Positions 28,770 to 37,538 of a stretch of DNA of 64,000 nt are shown piece after piece. The DNA lies in the NCBI GenBank assembly GCA_002786915.1, contig PCUV01000024.1, positions 62,001-126,000 of the forward strand, in the 5' to 3' direction. Each line of letters opens with the position of its first letter. Position 1 is the stretch's first letter. The notes below the pieces were generated by a model, which saw only the letters and a program-made list of their open reading frames with translations, was not told the DNA's origin and did not search any database. The translations under genes and the position numbers were made by a program. The stretch is from Comamonadaceae bacterium CG12_big_fil_rev_8_21_14_0_65_59_15 (GTDB lineage Bacteria > Pseudomonadota > Gammaproteobacteria > Burkholderiales > Burkholderiaceae_C).

Positions 28770-29941
28770 GGTTTTGCCGCTCTTTCAAGTTTCAGTGCAT
28801 CTTCTGTTTTGAGCCGCATGGATTGCAGATCCATTTCCTTCAGCATGCGGTAAGCCTTGCCTGCCGAGTCTCCGTCACCATAGGGATTGCGCATTGACGT
28901 GACCAGATCCAGGAATGGCTGCGAAATCGCCTTCACAATGGACACTGCAATAGACTGTGCATCCGAGTTACAAAATATGACATTTTCTCCAGCCATGCGC
29001 CCTCGCTGCCGCAATCCCACATTGATGGCTGGAATGGGAATGCTTGCCGCCTCAAGTATTCCTGAAGACGAGTTGCCAATGATGAAACTCGCATGCTTGT
29101 ACATGGATATAAATTGATCCCGATCTAGGTTGCGATAAAAGAAGAAGTTTTTATCTCCGCGATATTTTTCAATGATGTCGATAATTTCGCGGTTGGATGG
29201 ATCGGTGTTGGGGTAGCCGACGCAACCGGCAATACCTTGCGTCTTTAATGCAAGCAAAATACGCTCAAAAATCTCTGCCGCTATACCTTTTTCCGACGGA
29301 TCGGGGTGGAACAAAACCAGCGCATAGTGCGTGATGTGCGTCGGCAAGCCCATCTGTTTCTCCAGTACCTGACGTGACAAGGCCTGGTGATGCACAAAAT
29401 TATCAAGCGATATATTGCCGATCACGCGTATACGCGAAGCCGGTTCACCCATGCACAGCAGGCGTTGACGATGTTCTTCCACGGTCACCGCATGCGCAGT
29501 AGAAAGCTTGGACACGGCATGACGCACCGGATTATCAACATGCCCCGTTTCGGTATGATCGCCGCCGTAAAAATGCACAGTGGGAACTTCCAGATAGGTT
29601 CCGAGCATGGCGCCTATCCATACTTCTTCCCGATCACCCGCGTAGATGATGACATCCGGTTCCCAGTTTGCTACCGCATCCACGGCGCCTTGCAGCATGA
29701 TGCTGGCTGTTTTCAAACGCGAGGAGAGCGAGTCAGAATCTATGAGGCTTTCAATCGCATGCAGGATGGTGAAACCATCGCGACGGATCAAGTCTATAGT
29801 GTGTCCGTAAGTTTCTGACATGTGCGCACCGCCCACCAGCAGTCGCAGGTCTATGCCCGCGTCCGCCTGCAACCGGCGGAAGAGTCCGCTCATTAAATCG
29901 TAGTCTGAGCGAATGCCGGTTATCGCCAATATTTTTTTCAT
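28766..29941 (-). CDS. Hydrolysing UDP/GDP-sugar 2-epimerase (LegG/NeuC family)
   Basis: A 391-residue GT-B-like enzyme that releases the nucleotide and inverts C2 to give a 2-epimer, the precursor condensed by NeuB/LegI. The family N-terminus KKILAITGIRSDYDLMSGLF is exact, VIIYAGDREEVWIGAML follows, and GNSSSGILEAASIPIPAINVGLRQRGR is the nucleotide-binding segment. In this context it most likely works on the bacillosamine-type intermediate for legionaminic acid. The ATG at 29939-29941, overlapping the upstream aminotransferase gene by 4 bp, is the proper start; a 72-residue upstream extension is unconserved. Confidence 0.92.
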   Translation of the reverse strand: MKKILAITGIRSDYDLMSGLFRRLQADAGIDLRLLVGGAHMSETYGHTIDLIRRDGFTILHAIESLIDSDSLSSRLKTASIMLQGAVDAVANWEPDVIIYAGDREEVWIGAMLGTYLEVPTVHFYGGDHTETGHVDNPVRHAVSKLSTAHAVTVEEHRQRLLCMGEPASRIRVIGNISLDNFVHHQALSRQVLEKQMGLPTHITHYALVLFHPDPSEKGIAAEIFERILLALKTQGIAGCVGYPNTDPSNREIIDIIEKYRGDKNFFFYRNLDRDQFISMYKHASFIIGNSSSGILEAASIPIPAINVGLRQRGRMAGENVIFCNSDAQSIAVSIVKAISQPFLDLVTSMRNPYGDGDSAGKAYRMLKEMDLQSMRLKTEDALKLERAAKP

Positions 29942-31032
29942 GCTGCTCCCATTTGGTCGGATGCGCTGCGTTGCAATGCCACGACTATCCGAGCAACTTG
30001 CGCCGCTGTTAGACCCGGATAAATAGGCAGTGAAACGACCCGTCGCGCTTGCCTGGCAAGTTCTGTTCTCGTTCCAGCGTTTGGAAAATAATCCGTCATC
30101 ACGTGCGAAATCGAGGTGCGCGCATCCACGCCGGATTGCTGCAAGCGCCACTGCCATTCGTTTGCCTGGTCGCTAAAGAAGTAATAGCGAAACCAGTTTG
30201 GCTCGGCGTTGGCAAGCATTTTTGGCAAAGTCACACCCGGAATAGCCCGTAGCGCTTCGTCGTATTTTTGTGCAATCCGTTGCCGCTTCAGCACGAAGTT
30301 CTGCAAGTGCTGTAGTTGGGCCAGAACTAGACCGGCATTCATCTCGCTGACATGCTGCCCCAGCGTTTGCACGAATCCTTGCTCTTGATATTCAGTTACC
30401 GGAAGTTCCGGCATCGCCAGGCGTCGTACTGGTCCTTCGTCTCGCTCGTCGCAGAGCACTGCGCCACCCAAACCACCCGTCAGAAACTTGGTCGGACCAA
30501 ACGAGGTGATGGCCATATCTCCGAACGCGAGCAGGGAGCAACCTGCAATACTGGTGCCAAGCGCTTGGGCACAGTCGGAAATGACTGGAATACCAAATTG
30601 CATCCCGGCATGTATGTCGTCCGGCAATCCGCCGATATGCGTGCAAAGCACTGCAAGGGTTTGTTGCGTGAGTCTATGATCTCGAACATCACCCATGTCC
30701 AGATTCAATGAGTTTGCAGCAACATCAGCAAATACCGGTCGCAGACCTCGCGCCAGAATAGCGTTCACCACAGACGGGCAAACATAGGCCGATACGATGA
30801 CTTCGCTCTGGCCCGAATTAAGACTCTTGAGGTGTTGCAAAGCAAGCATTAAGGCGCCTTCGCCACTGTCGGTCAATACCGCACCGGAACGACCAAACCA
30901 TTTCGGTAACTGTCGCGCTAGCTCTTTACACAAGTCGCCATAGCCAACATAGTTCCGCATCGCTAGATTCTTGACATAGCGAAAATCGGCAGAACACACT
31001 GTACTGGAAGAGTGGCGAATCAATTCAGACAC
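29938..31032 (-). CDS. DegT/DnrJ/EryC1-family aminotransferase
   Basis: A 364-residue PLP enzyme of the sugar aminotransferase family. Visible are SGEGALMLAL for phosphate binding, VISDCAQALGTS with the PLP-contacting Asp, and TSFGPTKFLTGGLGGAVL with the Schiff-base Lys. It differs from LegC (33459-34637), so the locus has two such enzymes; this one may aminate another carbon or a different keto sugar. A GTG at 31030-31032 with AAGGA upstream is the best start; it overlaps the WbqC gene by 8 bp. Earlier or later starts remain possible. Confidence 0.85.
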   Translation of the reverse strand: MSELIRHSSSTVCSADFRYVKNLAMRNYVGYGDLCKELARQLPKWFGRSGAVLTDSGEGALMLALQHLKSLNSGQSEVIVSAYVCPSVVNAILARGLRPVFADVAANSLNLDMGDVRDHRLTQQTLAVLCTHIGGLPDDIHAGMQFGIPVISDCAQALGTSIAGCSLLAFGDMAITSFGPTKFLTGGLGGAVLCDERDEGPVRRLAMPELPVTEYQEQGFVQTLGQHVSEMNAGLVLAQLQHLQNFVLKRQRIAQKYDEALRAIPGVTLPKMLANAEPNWFRYYFFSDQANEWQWRLQQSGVDARTSISHVMTDYFPNAGTRTELARQARRVVSLPIYPGLTAAQVARIVVALQRSASDQMGAA

Positions 31033-31744
31033 GCTTGTCCTTGTTATGCACCGCTTGCCAGAAAATTTCGCGCGCGCGCTCAACTCCCACATTAAACAGC
31101 AAATCCAAGCAACTGATACCAGGCTCGAACTTCTGCATGTTCCGTTGCGGATATTCGGGGTGTACGAAATGGTTGAATTCGACTTGAATGCCTTGTGCCG
31201 AAAAGGTATCCACCTGCATATATGATTTGGAGCCGGTTCCCGCTAGATAAACACCTGCTCCGATGGATTTCACCAGCGCTAGTACCAAGTCATTTTTTCT
31301 GGTCGTACGGTCGTAGGCCAGCTCATGCTGGCTGATAATCCCAGTTGGTATATCCAGCAACTGCATGCTGATACGCATGGATTCCACAACTGGTTCAACC
31401 AGAAAGGTGTAGGAATTGCGGAATATGGGCTCAATGATAGGTTGCACTTCGGGGAAAAAACGGTGCTTGCCATAATAGGCTTTCAGCATATTCATGTGTC
31501 TCTCTTGCCAGTCCAGCTGAGAAATTTCCAAATCACAGAAACGGCGCGACATATAGCCATTTCTGTTGAAACCTATGGTCAGATATTTTGTTTTACCATC
31601 GGAGCTGAGAAAAATATTGCGATTTTGGAAGGAACTATCGGATAGCTGCACCTCGTCCATCACCATATAGACATCACTTTTTGCAATCTTGTCGAGTAAA
31701 CCGAGCCACGGAAAATAGCTAGGTTGGTGGATGGAAAGGATCAT
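31025..31744 (-). CDS. WbqC family protein
   Basis: A 239-residue protein with the WbqC-family pattern: ILSIHQPSYFPWLGLLDKIAKSD, VMDEVQLSDSSFQNRN, and the later GAGVYLAGTGSKSYMQVDTF plus FNHFVHPEYPQ. The family is common in O-antigen and other glycan loci; I cannot state its reaction. Here it is coupled to the second DegT aminotransferase (8-bp overlap), suggesting they act on the same sugar side group. An 89-bp gap separates it from neuB. Confidence 0.87.
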   Translation of the reverse strand: MILSIHQPSYFPWLGLLDKIAKSDVYMVMDEVQLSDSSFQNRNIFLSSDGKTKYLTIGFNRNGYMSRRFCDLEISQLDWQERHMNMLKAYYGKHRFFPEVQPIIEPIFRNSYTFLVEPVVESMRISMQLLDIPTGIISQHELAYDRTTRKNDLVLALVKSIGAGVYLAGTGSKSYMQVDTFSAQGIQVEFNHFVHPEYPQRNMQKFEPGISCLDLLFNVGVERAREIFWQAVHNKDKRV

Positions 31745-31834
31745 GGTAGCTCGGGAAAGCGTATTGGTTTTGTCTAGTTAAAACAACGTATTACTTGTTT
31801 GGTTCCAGCTCGTCCAGCTTAGGGTAAGTCAATT

Positions 31835-32836
31835 TCATATCAACTCGTCCTCTTTGTAGTCTTTTTGGGCTACTTGTCCTATCACTTCATCCCAACGCAT
31901 TGGCGAGATGCCGGTACCGGGTCGTTTGGTGGTGATGTTATTTGCACTGAAGACCTCGCCCGCCTTTATCGCTTGGCTGGCGACCAGTGACTTGCGGGCA
32001 ACAGGTTGGTTCCTGGCTTCGCTCGGGGTCAGACGTTTGATGCCATCGCCCAATGCGACTTCGACGTTGCGAATGGCTGCCACCATGGCCTTGAGCTCTG
32101 CTGGCTCCAGGCTGGCTTGATGGTCGGGTCCGGGCAGGTTGCGATCCAGTGTGAAATGCTTTTCAATCACCGTTGCACCCATGGCAACCGCAGCAGTTGC
32201 CACTTCAATGCCCCGGGTGTGGTCGGAATAGCCCACCGCCACACCAAAGGCGGCATGAATGCTCTGCATGGCACGCAGGTTGACTTCATTCATGGGCGTT
32301 GGGTATTCGGTGGTGCAATGGAGTACTGTGATTTGGGCACGCGCTGTGCCAGCCTGTTCTAGCACGCCGATCGCTGCTTCTATATCACCCAGTGTTGACA
32401 TGCCGGTGGAGAGGATGACTGATTTGCCTAGTTTGCCAATATGGCGGAGGTACGGCAGGTTGGTGATTTCGCCGGAAGGAATCTTGAAATGGTCCTGCCC
32501 CAGGCTCAGCAGCAGATCAATGCTTTCAATATCAAAGCCAGTTGAGAAAAAACCTATATTTCGCGCAGCACAGTGCGCGATGAGTTCGCGGTGCATATCC
32601 TCATTGAGTTCAAGGCGACGCAGCATTTCCTGTTGGGATTCACTACTGTCCGTGGTTTTGGATTGGTAGTCCGCCTTTTTCGCAACGCGCGTGACTTGGC
32701 GCTTGGCGTTGAAGGTTTGAAATTTGACAAGATCAGCCCCAGATTCTGCGGCCACATCAACGAGTTGCTCGGCTAACCCGATGTCACCATTGTGGTTGAC
32801 ACCAGCTTCGGCGATGATGAGAACTCGGGTATTCAT
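31835..32836 (-). CDS. Nonulosonate synthase (LegI/NeuB family)
   Basis: A 333-residue PEP-dependent aldolase-type synthase, condensing the 2-epimerised sugar with PEP to the nine-carbon acid. VLIIAEAGVNHNGDIGLAEQL is the family N-terminus, DLVKFQTFNAKR and FKIPSGEITNLPYL are active-site segments, and the C-terminal SAF/antifreeze-like domain reads ARKSLVASQAIKAGEVF followed by KRPGTGISPMRWDEVIG. The neighbouring legB and legC genes show that the product is legionaminic acid-like rather than N-acetylneuraminic acid. Overlaps the neuD-like gene by 4 bp. Confidence 0.94.
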   Translation of the reverse strand: MNTRVLIIAEAGVNHNGDIGLAEQLVDVAAESGADLVKFQTFNAKRQVTRVAKKADYQSKTTDSSESQQEMLRRLELNEDMHRELIAHCAARNIGFFSTGFDIESIDLLLSLGQDHFKIPSGEITNLPYLRHIGKLGKSVILSTGMSTLGDIEAAIGVLEQAGTARAQITVLHCTTEYPTPMNEVNLRAMQSIHAAFGVAVGYSDHTRGIEVATAAVAMGATVIEKHFTLDRNLPGPDHQASLEPAELKAMVAAIRNVEVALGDGIKRLTPSEARNQPVARKSLVASQAIKAGEVFSANNITTKRPGTGISPMRWDEVIGQVAQKDYKEDELI

Positions 32837-33462
32837 GATTTTTTATTACCAAAAAAATGGGCGCGATCTGACTGGTTGTGCCGCACAGCAAGCCCCATAC
32901 CCACCAAGCAGCCTTGCCCAAGCGTAAGACCCTCTTTAATGATGCTACCACTGCCGACAAAGCTACCGGGGCCAATTGTCACGTTGCCATTGAGGACGGC
33001 ACCAGTAGAGATATGGCAGTGGTCTGCCACCGCTACGTCGTGCTCGAGCAGCGCACGCGTGTTGATAATGCAATTGCTACCCACCCTGGCGCCAGCATTG
33101 ACAATGGCACCGTGCATCACAATGCTGCCTGCGCCAACAGTAGCGTGACGAGATACATGCGCACTGGGCGAAATGATGACCGGTAATTGAAAACCGAGTT
33201 TTTTGGCTTGCTGGTGGAGGCGAATGCGGTGCTCAGGTGTCTGAATTTGGCCCACGGTAATCAACGCGTATGGGTAGTCGTTGGCCAACGCCGACAAATC
33301 ATCATCCGTGGCGATGACTTCATAACCAAGTTGCCAAGTATGCATTTCTTCTGGCATGCCGACCAGTCCAGCAATCTGGTAGTCGCCGTGCTGTTCAATC
33401 ACATCAATACAGGCATGGGCGTGTCCGCCAGCCCCGATCAGGATCAGTTTTGGCTTGCTCAT
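32833..33462 (-). CDS. NeuD/PglD-type sugar N-acetyltransferase (LegH candidate)
   Basis: A 209-residue enzyme with an N-terminal Rossmann-like part (KLILIGAGGHAHACIDVIEQ) that binds the nucleotide sugar and a C-terminal left-handed beta-helix (VGAGSIVMHGAIVNAGARVG, TINTRALLEHD, IGPGSFVGSGSIIKEG). It matches the PglD/NeuD group that acetylates the C4 amine of UDP/GDP-linked aminosugars. Since LegC supplies this amine and the genes overlap by 4 bp, the role of LegH is likely. Confidence 0.9.
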   Translation of the reverse strand: MSKPKLILIGAGGHAHACIDVIEQHGDYQIAGLVGMPEEMHTWQLGYEVIATDDDLSALANDYPYALITVGQIQTPEHRIRLHQQAKKLGFQLPVIISPSAHVSRHATVGAGSIVMHGAIVNAGARVGSNCIINTRALLEHDVAVADHCHISTGAVLNGNVTIGPGSFVGSGSIIKEGLTLGQGCLVGMGLAVRHNQSDRAHFFGNKKS

Positions 33463-34637
33463 GGCGCGACAGAAAGCAGACCCGAGCTGCTCGGAATATT
33501 TATCAAACGCCGCTCCAGCGATTCGGCCATCGGTAAAGGTGCCTTAGGCGCGTTGCTGTACATCGACAGGCGATTCATCAGCGCCCAGACCGGGCGTGTC
33601 ATCAAGCCAGCGTCGTTGGTGACGGTCAGCACTGCATCACGCTGGTTGGCTTGCGATTCGTCCAGCAGTAGCGTCTGTAGCCAGTAGTTGCTGTGGCACC
33701 CCGCCGGTTCAACGACCAGGCGCACACCCTGCACACTGGCAAACGCCGCTTGGTAGCGCTCAAACAGGCGGCGCTTGTCAGCCAAGAAGCTGGGTAACTG
33801 CTCAAGCTGCGCGCAGCCCAGTGCGGCATTCAGGTTGGGCAAGCGATAGTTGTAACCCACCTCGTCATGTACAAAGTTCCAGCGATGTGGCAGCTTGGAC
33901 GTGGTAGTCAGGTGCTTGGCGCGCTTGCCCAATTCGAGGTCGTTGGTCAGGATGGCACCGCCGCCGCCGGTGGTGATGGTTTTGTTGCCGTTGAAGCTCA
34001 AGGTGCCCATTAGGCCAAAGGTGCCGGTGTGCTTCCCGCCCACAGTGCTACCTAGGGATTCGGCGGCATCTTCAATAAGTTGCATGTGAAAGTCATGCGC
34101 CACGGCTAGCAGTGCTTCGATGTCAACGGGATGCCCAAATGTGTGCATGGGAACCATGGCACGGATAATCCGCCCTGTGCCACGGCTGATACAGTGGTTA
34201 TCACGCAACTCGGTCGCACTTGAGAGGTAATCGCGCAGAGCAACTGCGTCCATGCCAAACGAACGATCTTCGCTGTCAACAAAATGCGGTGTTGCTTTGC
34301 AATAGACCACAGCATTGGCGGTGGCGATGAAAGTGAGCGCTGGCAACAACACTTCGTCACCAGCCTCCACGCCAGCCAAGCGCAGCGCAACGTGGAGCGC
34401 GGCGGTGCCGTTAACGACAGCAACCGCCCGCTTGGCACCGGTAAAGGCCGCCAGGTCGGACTCAAACCGGTCAACAAATTTACCGACGGACGATACGTAG
34501 GTTGAATCAAGGCATTCCTTTAAATAAACCCATTCGTTCCCATTAAAACGGGGCTCATGCAAGGCCAGTGGGCCATCACCTACTACAGACCGAATAGCGC
34601 GGACGATGTCCTGCGGCAAATTGCTATTTCTATCCAT
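33459..34637 (-). CDS. LegC-type sugar aminotransferase
   Basis: A 392-residue PLP aminotransferase of the LegC family. Its N-terminus (LPQDIVRAIRSVVGDGPLA, LHEPRFNGNEWVYLKECLDS) is characteristic of LegC. PLP site: AVVNGTAALHVALRLAGV for phosphate, LIEDAAESLGSTVGG with the Asp, and LSFNGNKTITTGGGGAI with the Lys. It converts the 4-keto sugar made by LegB to the 4-amino sugar. The stop overlaps the neuD-like start by 4 bp. Confidence 0.93.
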   Translation of the reverse strand: MDRNSNLPQDIVRAIRSVVGDGPLALHEPRFNGNEWVYLKECLDSTYVSSVGKFVDRFESDLAAFTGAKRAVAVVNGTAALHVALRLAGVEAGDEVLLPALTFIATANAVVYCKATPHFVDSEDRSFGMDAVALRDYLSSATELRDNHCISRGTGRIIRAMVPMHTFGHPVDIEALLAVAHDFHMQLIEDAAESLGSTVGGKHTGTFGLMGTLSFNGNKTITTGGGGAILTNDLELGKRAKHLTTTSKLPHRWNFVHDEVGYNYRLPNLNAALGCAQLEQLPSFLADKRRLFERYQAAFASVQGVRLVVEPAGCHSNYWLQTLLLDESQANQRDAVLTVTNDAGLMTRPVWALMNRLSMYSNAPKAPLPMAESLERRLINIPSSSGLLSVAP

Positions 34638-34642
34638 GTTGC

Positions 34643-35644
34643 TTAGATGTTGTAAATGTCGGCTTTGTAGGCGGACAAATTTTCAGGTTTGCGAAACCAT
34701 TCGATAGTCTCGGTTAGGCCGCGCAAGAAGCCCTCACGGCTACCGTATTGCGGCTGCCAACCTAATATTTCTCGAGCTTTGGTGTTGGATGCCAAAAGGC
34801 GTTCGACCTCGCTTTTTTCGGGCCGCAGCCGTTGCTCGTCTGTGGTGATTTCGACGGAAGTGCCCATGGCTTCTGCGATGGCATGTGCAGTGTCGCCAAT
34901 GGAAATTTCGAAATTACTGCCAAGGTTGATGACTTCACCGGTGCCACGGTCTGACTCCAGGGCGGCGATAAAGCCAGCGACTGTATCGGCCACATAGTTG
35001 AAGTCGCGTGTGGGTGACACTGCGCCAAGTTTGATCTGGCGCTGCCCATGGGCGATCTGTATGATGATGGTTGGAATGACGGCGCGAGCGGACTGGCGCG
35101 GGCCGTAGGTGTTAAAGGGCCGCAGTAGCGTAACTGGCGTACCAAATGACGAATAAAACGACATGGCAATTTGATCTGCGCCAATCTTGCTAGCCGAATA
35201 AGGGGATTGACCTTGTAGCGGATGATCTTCGGTTATCGGCACGAAGCGCGCCGTTCCGTACACCTCGCTGGTCGATGTTTGCACTACCTTGCTCACACCT
35301 AGATCTCGCGCCGCCTGGACGATGTTGAGCGTGCCCTTAATGTTGGTGTCGACGTAGGTGTCTGGCGAATGGTACGAATAAGGGATGGCGATCAAAGCTG
35401 CAAGGTGCAGCACCGCGCCGCAATCTTTCATGGCAGTTCGCACTCCGTTGGGGTCGCGCACGTCGCCAGCGAACACCTCGAACTTGCCCTTGACGTCCGC
35501 ACCGCAGTGGTCAAGCCAACCCCAGGAGTTGAACGAGTTGTAGAGCACGAACGCACGAACATCGTATCCTGCACGCACCAACGTTTCAGTTAGGTGAGAG
35601 CCGATAAATCCGTCGGCGCCGGTAATTAAAATCTTCTTTTCCAC
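34643..35644 (-). CDS. LegB-type nucleotide-sugar 4,6-dehydratase
   Basis: A 333-residue extended SDR with KKILITGADGFIGSHLTETLVRA at the N-terminus, TSTSEVYGTARFVPI, and SPYSASKIGADQIA as the YxxxK motif. The dehydratase Asp-Glu-type residues of the S-T-S-E-V-Y segment are present. It would form the 4-keto-6-deoxy GDP-GlcNAc intermediate. The GTG at 35642-35644 is chosen; an open frame goes 14 residues further upstream from an alternative start, with no better ribosome site. First gene of the leg cluster as transcribed. Confidence 0.9.
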   Translation of the reverse strand: MEKKILITGADGFIGSHLTETLVRAGYDVRAFVLYNSFNSWGWLDHCGADVKGKFEVFAGDVRDPNGVRTAMKDCGAVLHLAALIAIPYSYHSPDTYVDTNIKGTLNIVQAARDLGVSKVVQTSTSEVYGTARFVPITEDHPLQGQSPYSASKIGADQIAMSFYSSFGTPVTLLRPFNTYGPRQSARAVIPTIIIQIAHGQRQIKLGAVSPTRDFNYVADTVAGFIAALESDRGTGEVINLGSNFEISIGDTAHAIAEAMGTSVEITTDEQRLRPEKSEVERLLASNTKAREILGWQPQYGSREGFLRGLTETIEWFRKPENLSAYKADIYNI

Positions 35645-36121
35645 AATGAATCTTTCAAAAAAACCCCTCCATGTCTGGGCAATCAATCAGCCCGAACCAA
35701 TCAGAACTCACTCGTTTACAGTGGTTCATAACCAGGACGAGATTCTTGCATCGCTCCAATTTTCTGACTTGCATTGCCAACTTGATGAACTTGGTGTTGA
35801 AATAGTGAACGGGGGGGTAATGGCCAGATGGGAAGCGATGGTGCCCTAGCTGGCGTCGACGTAGGTTTCTTGCTCGTTGAACGTGGCGTTGAAGTTGATG
35901 GGCTTATCTTTTTTTGTGAGTCGCTCAAAGCGGCAAAACGGAGCCGCTTACGCGGCCCCCACTCTTGGTGCCACCGATTCGGTGGCGGCTATTTCCAAAG
36001 CGAAAGCTGTTCCAGTCTTTCCTATTCCTGCTCCTGGTGCCAGATGTAATTGCGGTTGACTTCATTTCGCCCAGCACTCGACAAAAAGTAGCCTCAGTTC
36101 TGGCAATGTTTCTGGCATCAA
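35645..36121. other. Gene-free stretch between legB and the remnant
   Basis: About 480 bp with no convincing gene: all frames are broken by stops or lack family features. A perfect hairpin with 8-bp arms around one base (GCCACCGA/TCGGTGGC) lies at about 35980-35996. A minus-strand frame around 35830-35910 reads like the end of a degraded protein but I cannot name it. This may be where the leg genes were inserted next to gmd, and it probably also contains the legB promoter. Confidence 0.5.
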
Positions 36122-36403
36122 TTACTGATGGGCATCACGCAACAGGTCGCGAAATCGCAGCCTGTCAATACCGGCTTTGGTAGGCAGTTCATCAGCATGG
36201 AACTGGTCCGACATCTGGAACAGGCGGCGCAGTTCTTCTTTGGAATTGACTCGGCGTTTGTCAGCACCGATTTTGGAAATGATACCGCCTTCAGCGTTAG
36301 AAAAAGCCACCATTTCTGCGGCCAAAGATTCTGCATTGCGCACGTCAACCTTGGACTGCGCATGCTGTCTTCGCCCAATCGGAGCGGGTTGTGTAGCGTT
36401 TTC
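36122..36403 (-). pseudogene. Remnant of an AlbA_2/RecG-like ATP-binding regulator
   Basis: An open minus-strand fragment of 94 codons without a proper start. It encodes DVRNAESLAAEMVAFSNAEGG, the hallmark N-terminal part of putative ATP-binding (AlbA_2) helicase-like regulators, but then jumps to a later segment (VNSKEELRRLFQMSDQFHADELPTKAG) and stops after LLRDAHQ. The normal protein is about 400-500 residues, so this is an internally deleted, truncated piece immediately downstream of gmd. It is probably a scar of an earlier mobile or accessory gene. Confidence 0.6.
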
Positions 36404-36410
36404 ACTGGGA

Positions 36411-37538
36411 CTATTCCAGACTCACGTTCACGCTGTAGCCATGCTGCTTGAGCAAAGCATGTTGCTTGGCTTGCTGTAGATCATGGGCCACCATCTCATG
36501 GCACATTTGCTGCGCCGTAATCTCCGGAAACCAGCCGAGTTTTTGTTTTGCTTTGGCGGGGTCGCCCAGCAGGGTTTCGACTTCTGTGGGGCGAAAGTAG
36601 CGGGGGTCTATCCGAACCACAGGTTCGGATGAGGACTGAGGACTTGGGACTGAGGACTTAGTGGGGGACCAATAGCCGACTTCGTTCACTCCTGTGCCTT
36701 CCCAGCGCAGTTCCATGCCCAGGGCTGCCGCTGTCCATTCAATGAACTGGCGCACGGTGTATTGCACGCCGGTGGCAATGACAAAATCTTCGGGGTGGTC
36801 TTGCTGCAGCATCAGCCATTGCATGCGCACGTAGTCTTTGGCGTGGCCCCAGTCGCGCAGGGCGTCGATGTTGCCCATGTACAGGCAGTCTTGCAGGCCT
36901 TGGCTGATGTTGGCCAGGCCGCGCGTGATTTTGCGCGTGACAAAGGTTTCGCCGCGACGCGGGCTTTCGTGGTTGAACAGGATGCCGTTGCAGGCGTACA
37001 TGCCATAGGCCTCGCGGTAATTCACGGTGATCCAGTAGGCATACAGCTTGGCGGCGGCGTAGGGGCTGCGCGGGTAAAACGGCGTGGTTTCACGTTGCGG
37101 TACCTCTTGCACCAGGCCAAACAGCTCCGAGGTGCTGGCTTGGTAAAAGCGGGTTTTCTTTTCCAGCCCGAGAATGCGGATAGCCTCCAGAATTCGCAAC
37201 GTGCCCATGCCATCTACGTCGGCCGTGTATTCGGGGCTCTCAAAGCTCACCGCTACATGGCTTTGCGCACCCAGGTTGTAGATTTCGTCCGGCTGGATTT
37301 CTTTCACGATGCGCACCAAGTTGCTGGTGTCGGTCAGGTCGCCGTAGTGCAGCTTGAAGTTGGCTCCTGTGATGTGCGGGTCTTGGTAAATGTGGTCAAC
37401 GCGCTGAGTATTAAACGAGCTGGCCCGGCGCTTGATGCCGTGCACGATGTAGCCTTTTTCCAGCAAAAACTCGGCCAGGTAGGAGCCGTCTTGGCCAGTG
37501 ATGCCGGTGATGAGGGCGGTTTTTTGAGGAGTGGTCAT
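36411..37538 (-). CDS. gmd: GDP-mannose 4,6-dehydratase
   Basis: A 375-residue extended SDR producing GDP-4-keto-6-deoxymannose. [42 protein letters not shown] and [22 protein letters not shown] with the YxxxK site identify it. The coding sequence has an oddity: between GYWSP and [16 protein letters not shown] there are about ten extra residues (Ser/Pro-rich) encoded by a 14-bp tandem repeat at 36632-36659. The start overlaps the vapC-like stop by 4 bp (ATGA). It works with Fcl at 38211-39203 to make GDP-L-fucose. Confidence 0.95.
   Translation of the reverse strand: MTTPQKTALITGITGQDGSYLAEFLLEKGYIVHGIKRRASSFNTQRVDHIYQDPHITGANFKLHYGDLTDTSNLVRIVKEIQPDEIYNLGAQSHVAVSFESPEYTADVDGMGTLRILEAIRILGLEKKTRFYQASTSELFGLVQEVPQRETTPFYPRSPYAAAKLYAYWITVNYREAYGMYACNGILFNHESPRRGETFVTRKITRGLANISQGLQDCLYMGNIDALRDWGHAKDYVRMQWLMLQQDHPEDFVIATGVQYTVRQFIEWTAAALGMELRWEGTGVNEVGYWSPTKSSVPSPQSSSEPVVRIDPRYFRPTEVETLLGDPAKAKQKLGWFPEITAQQMCHEMVAHDLQQAKQHALLKQHGYSVNVSLE
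36632..36659. repeat. 14-bp tandem repeat inside gmd
   Basis: Two 14-bp units (AGGACTGAGGACTT and GGGACTGAGGACTT) lie head to tail, differing at one base. They encode the extra Ser/Pro-rich stretch in Gmd. Because 14 is not a multiple of three, gain or loss of one unit would shift the reading frame. Confidence 0.7.

Noticed and set aside
35716-35928. Minus-strand open frame of 70 codons
   Set aside because: Low complexity Ser/Pro/Thr stretch in a degenerate region without family features.
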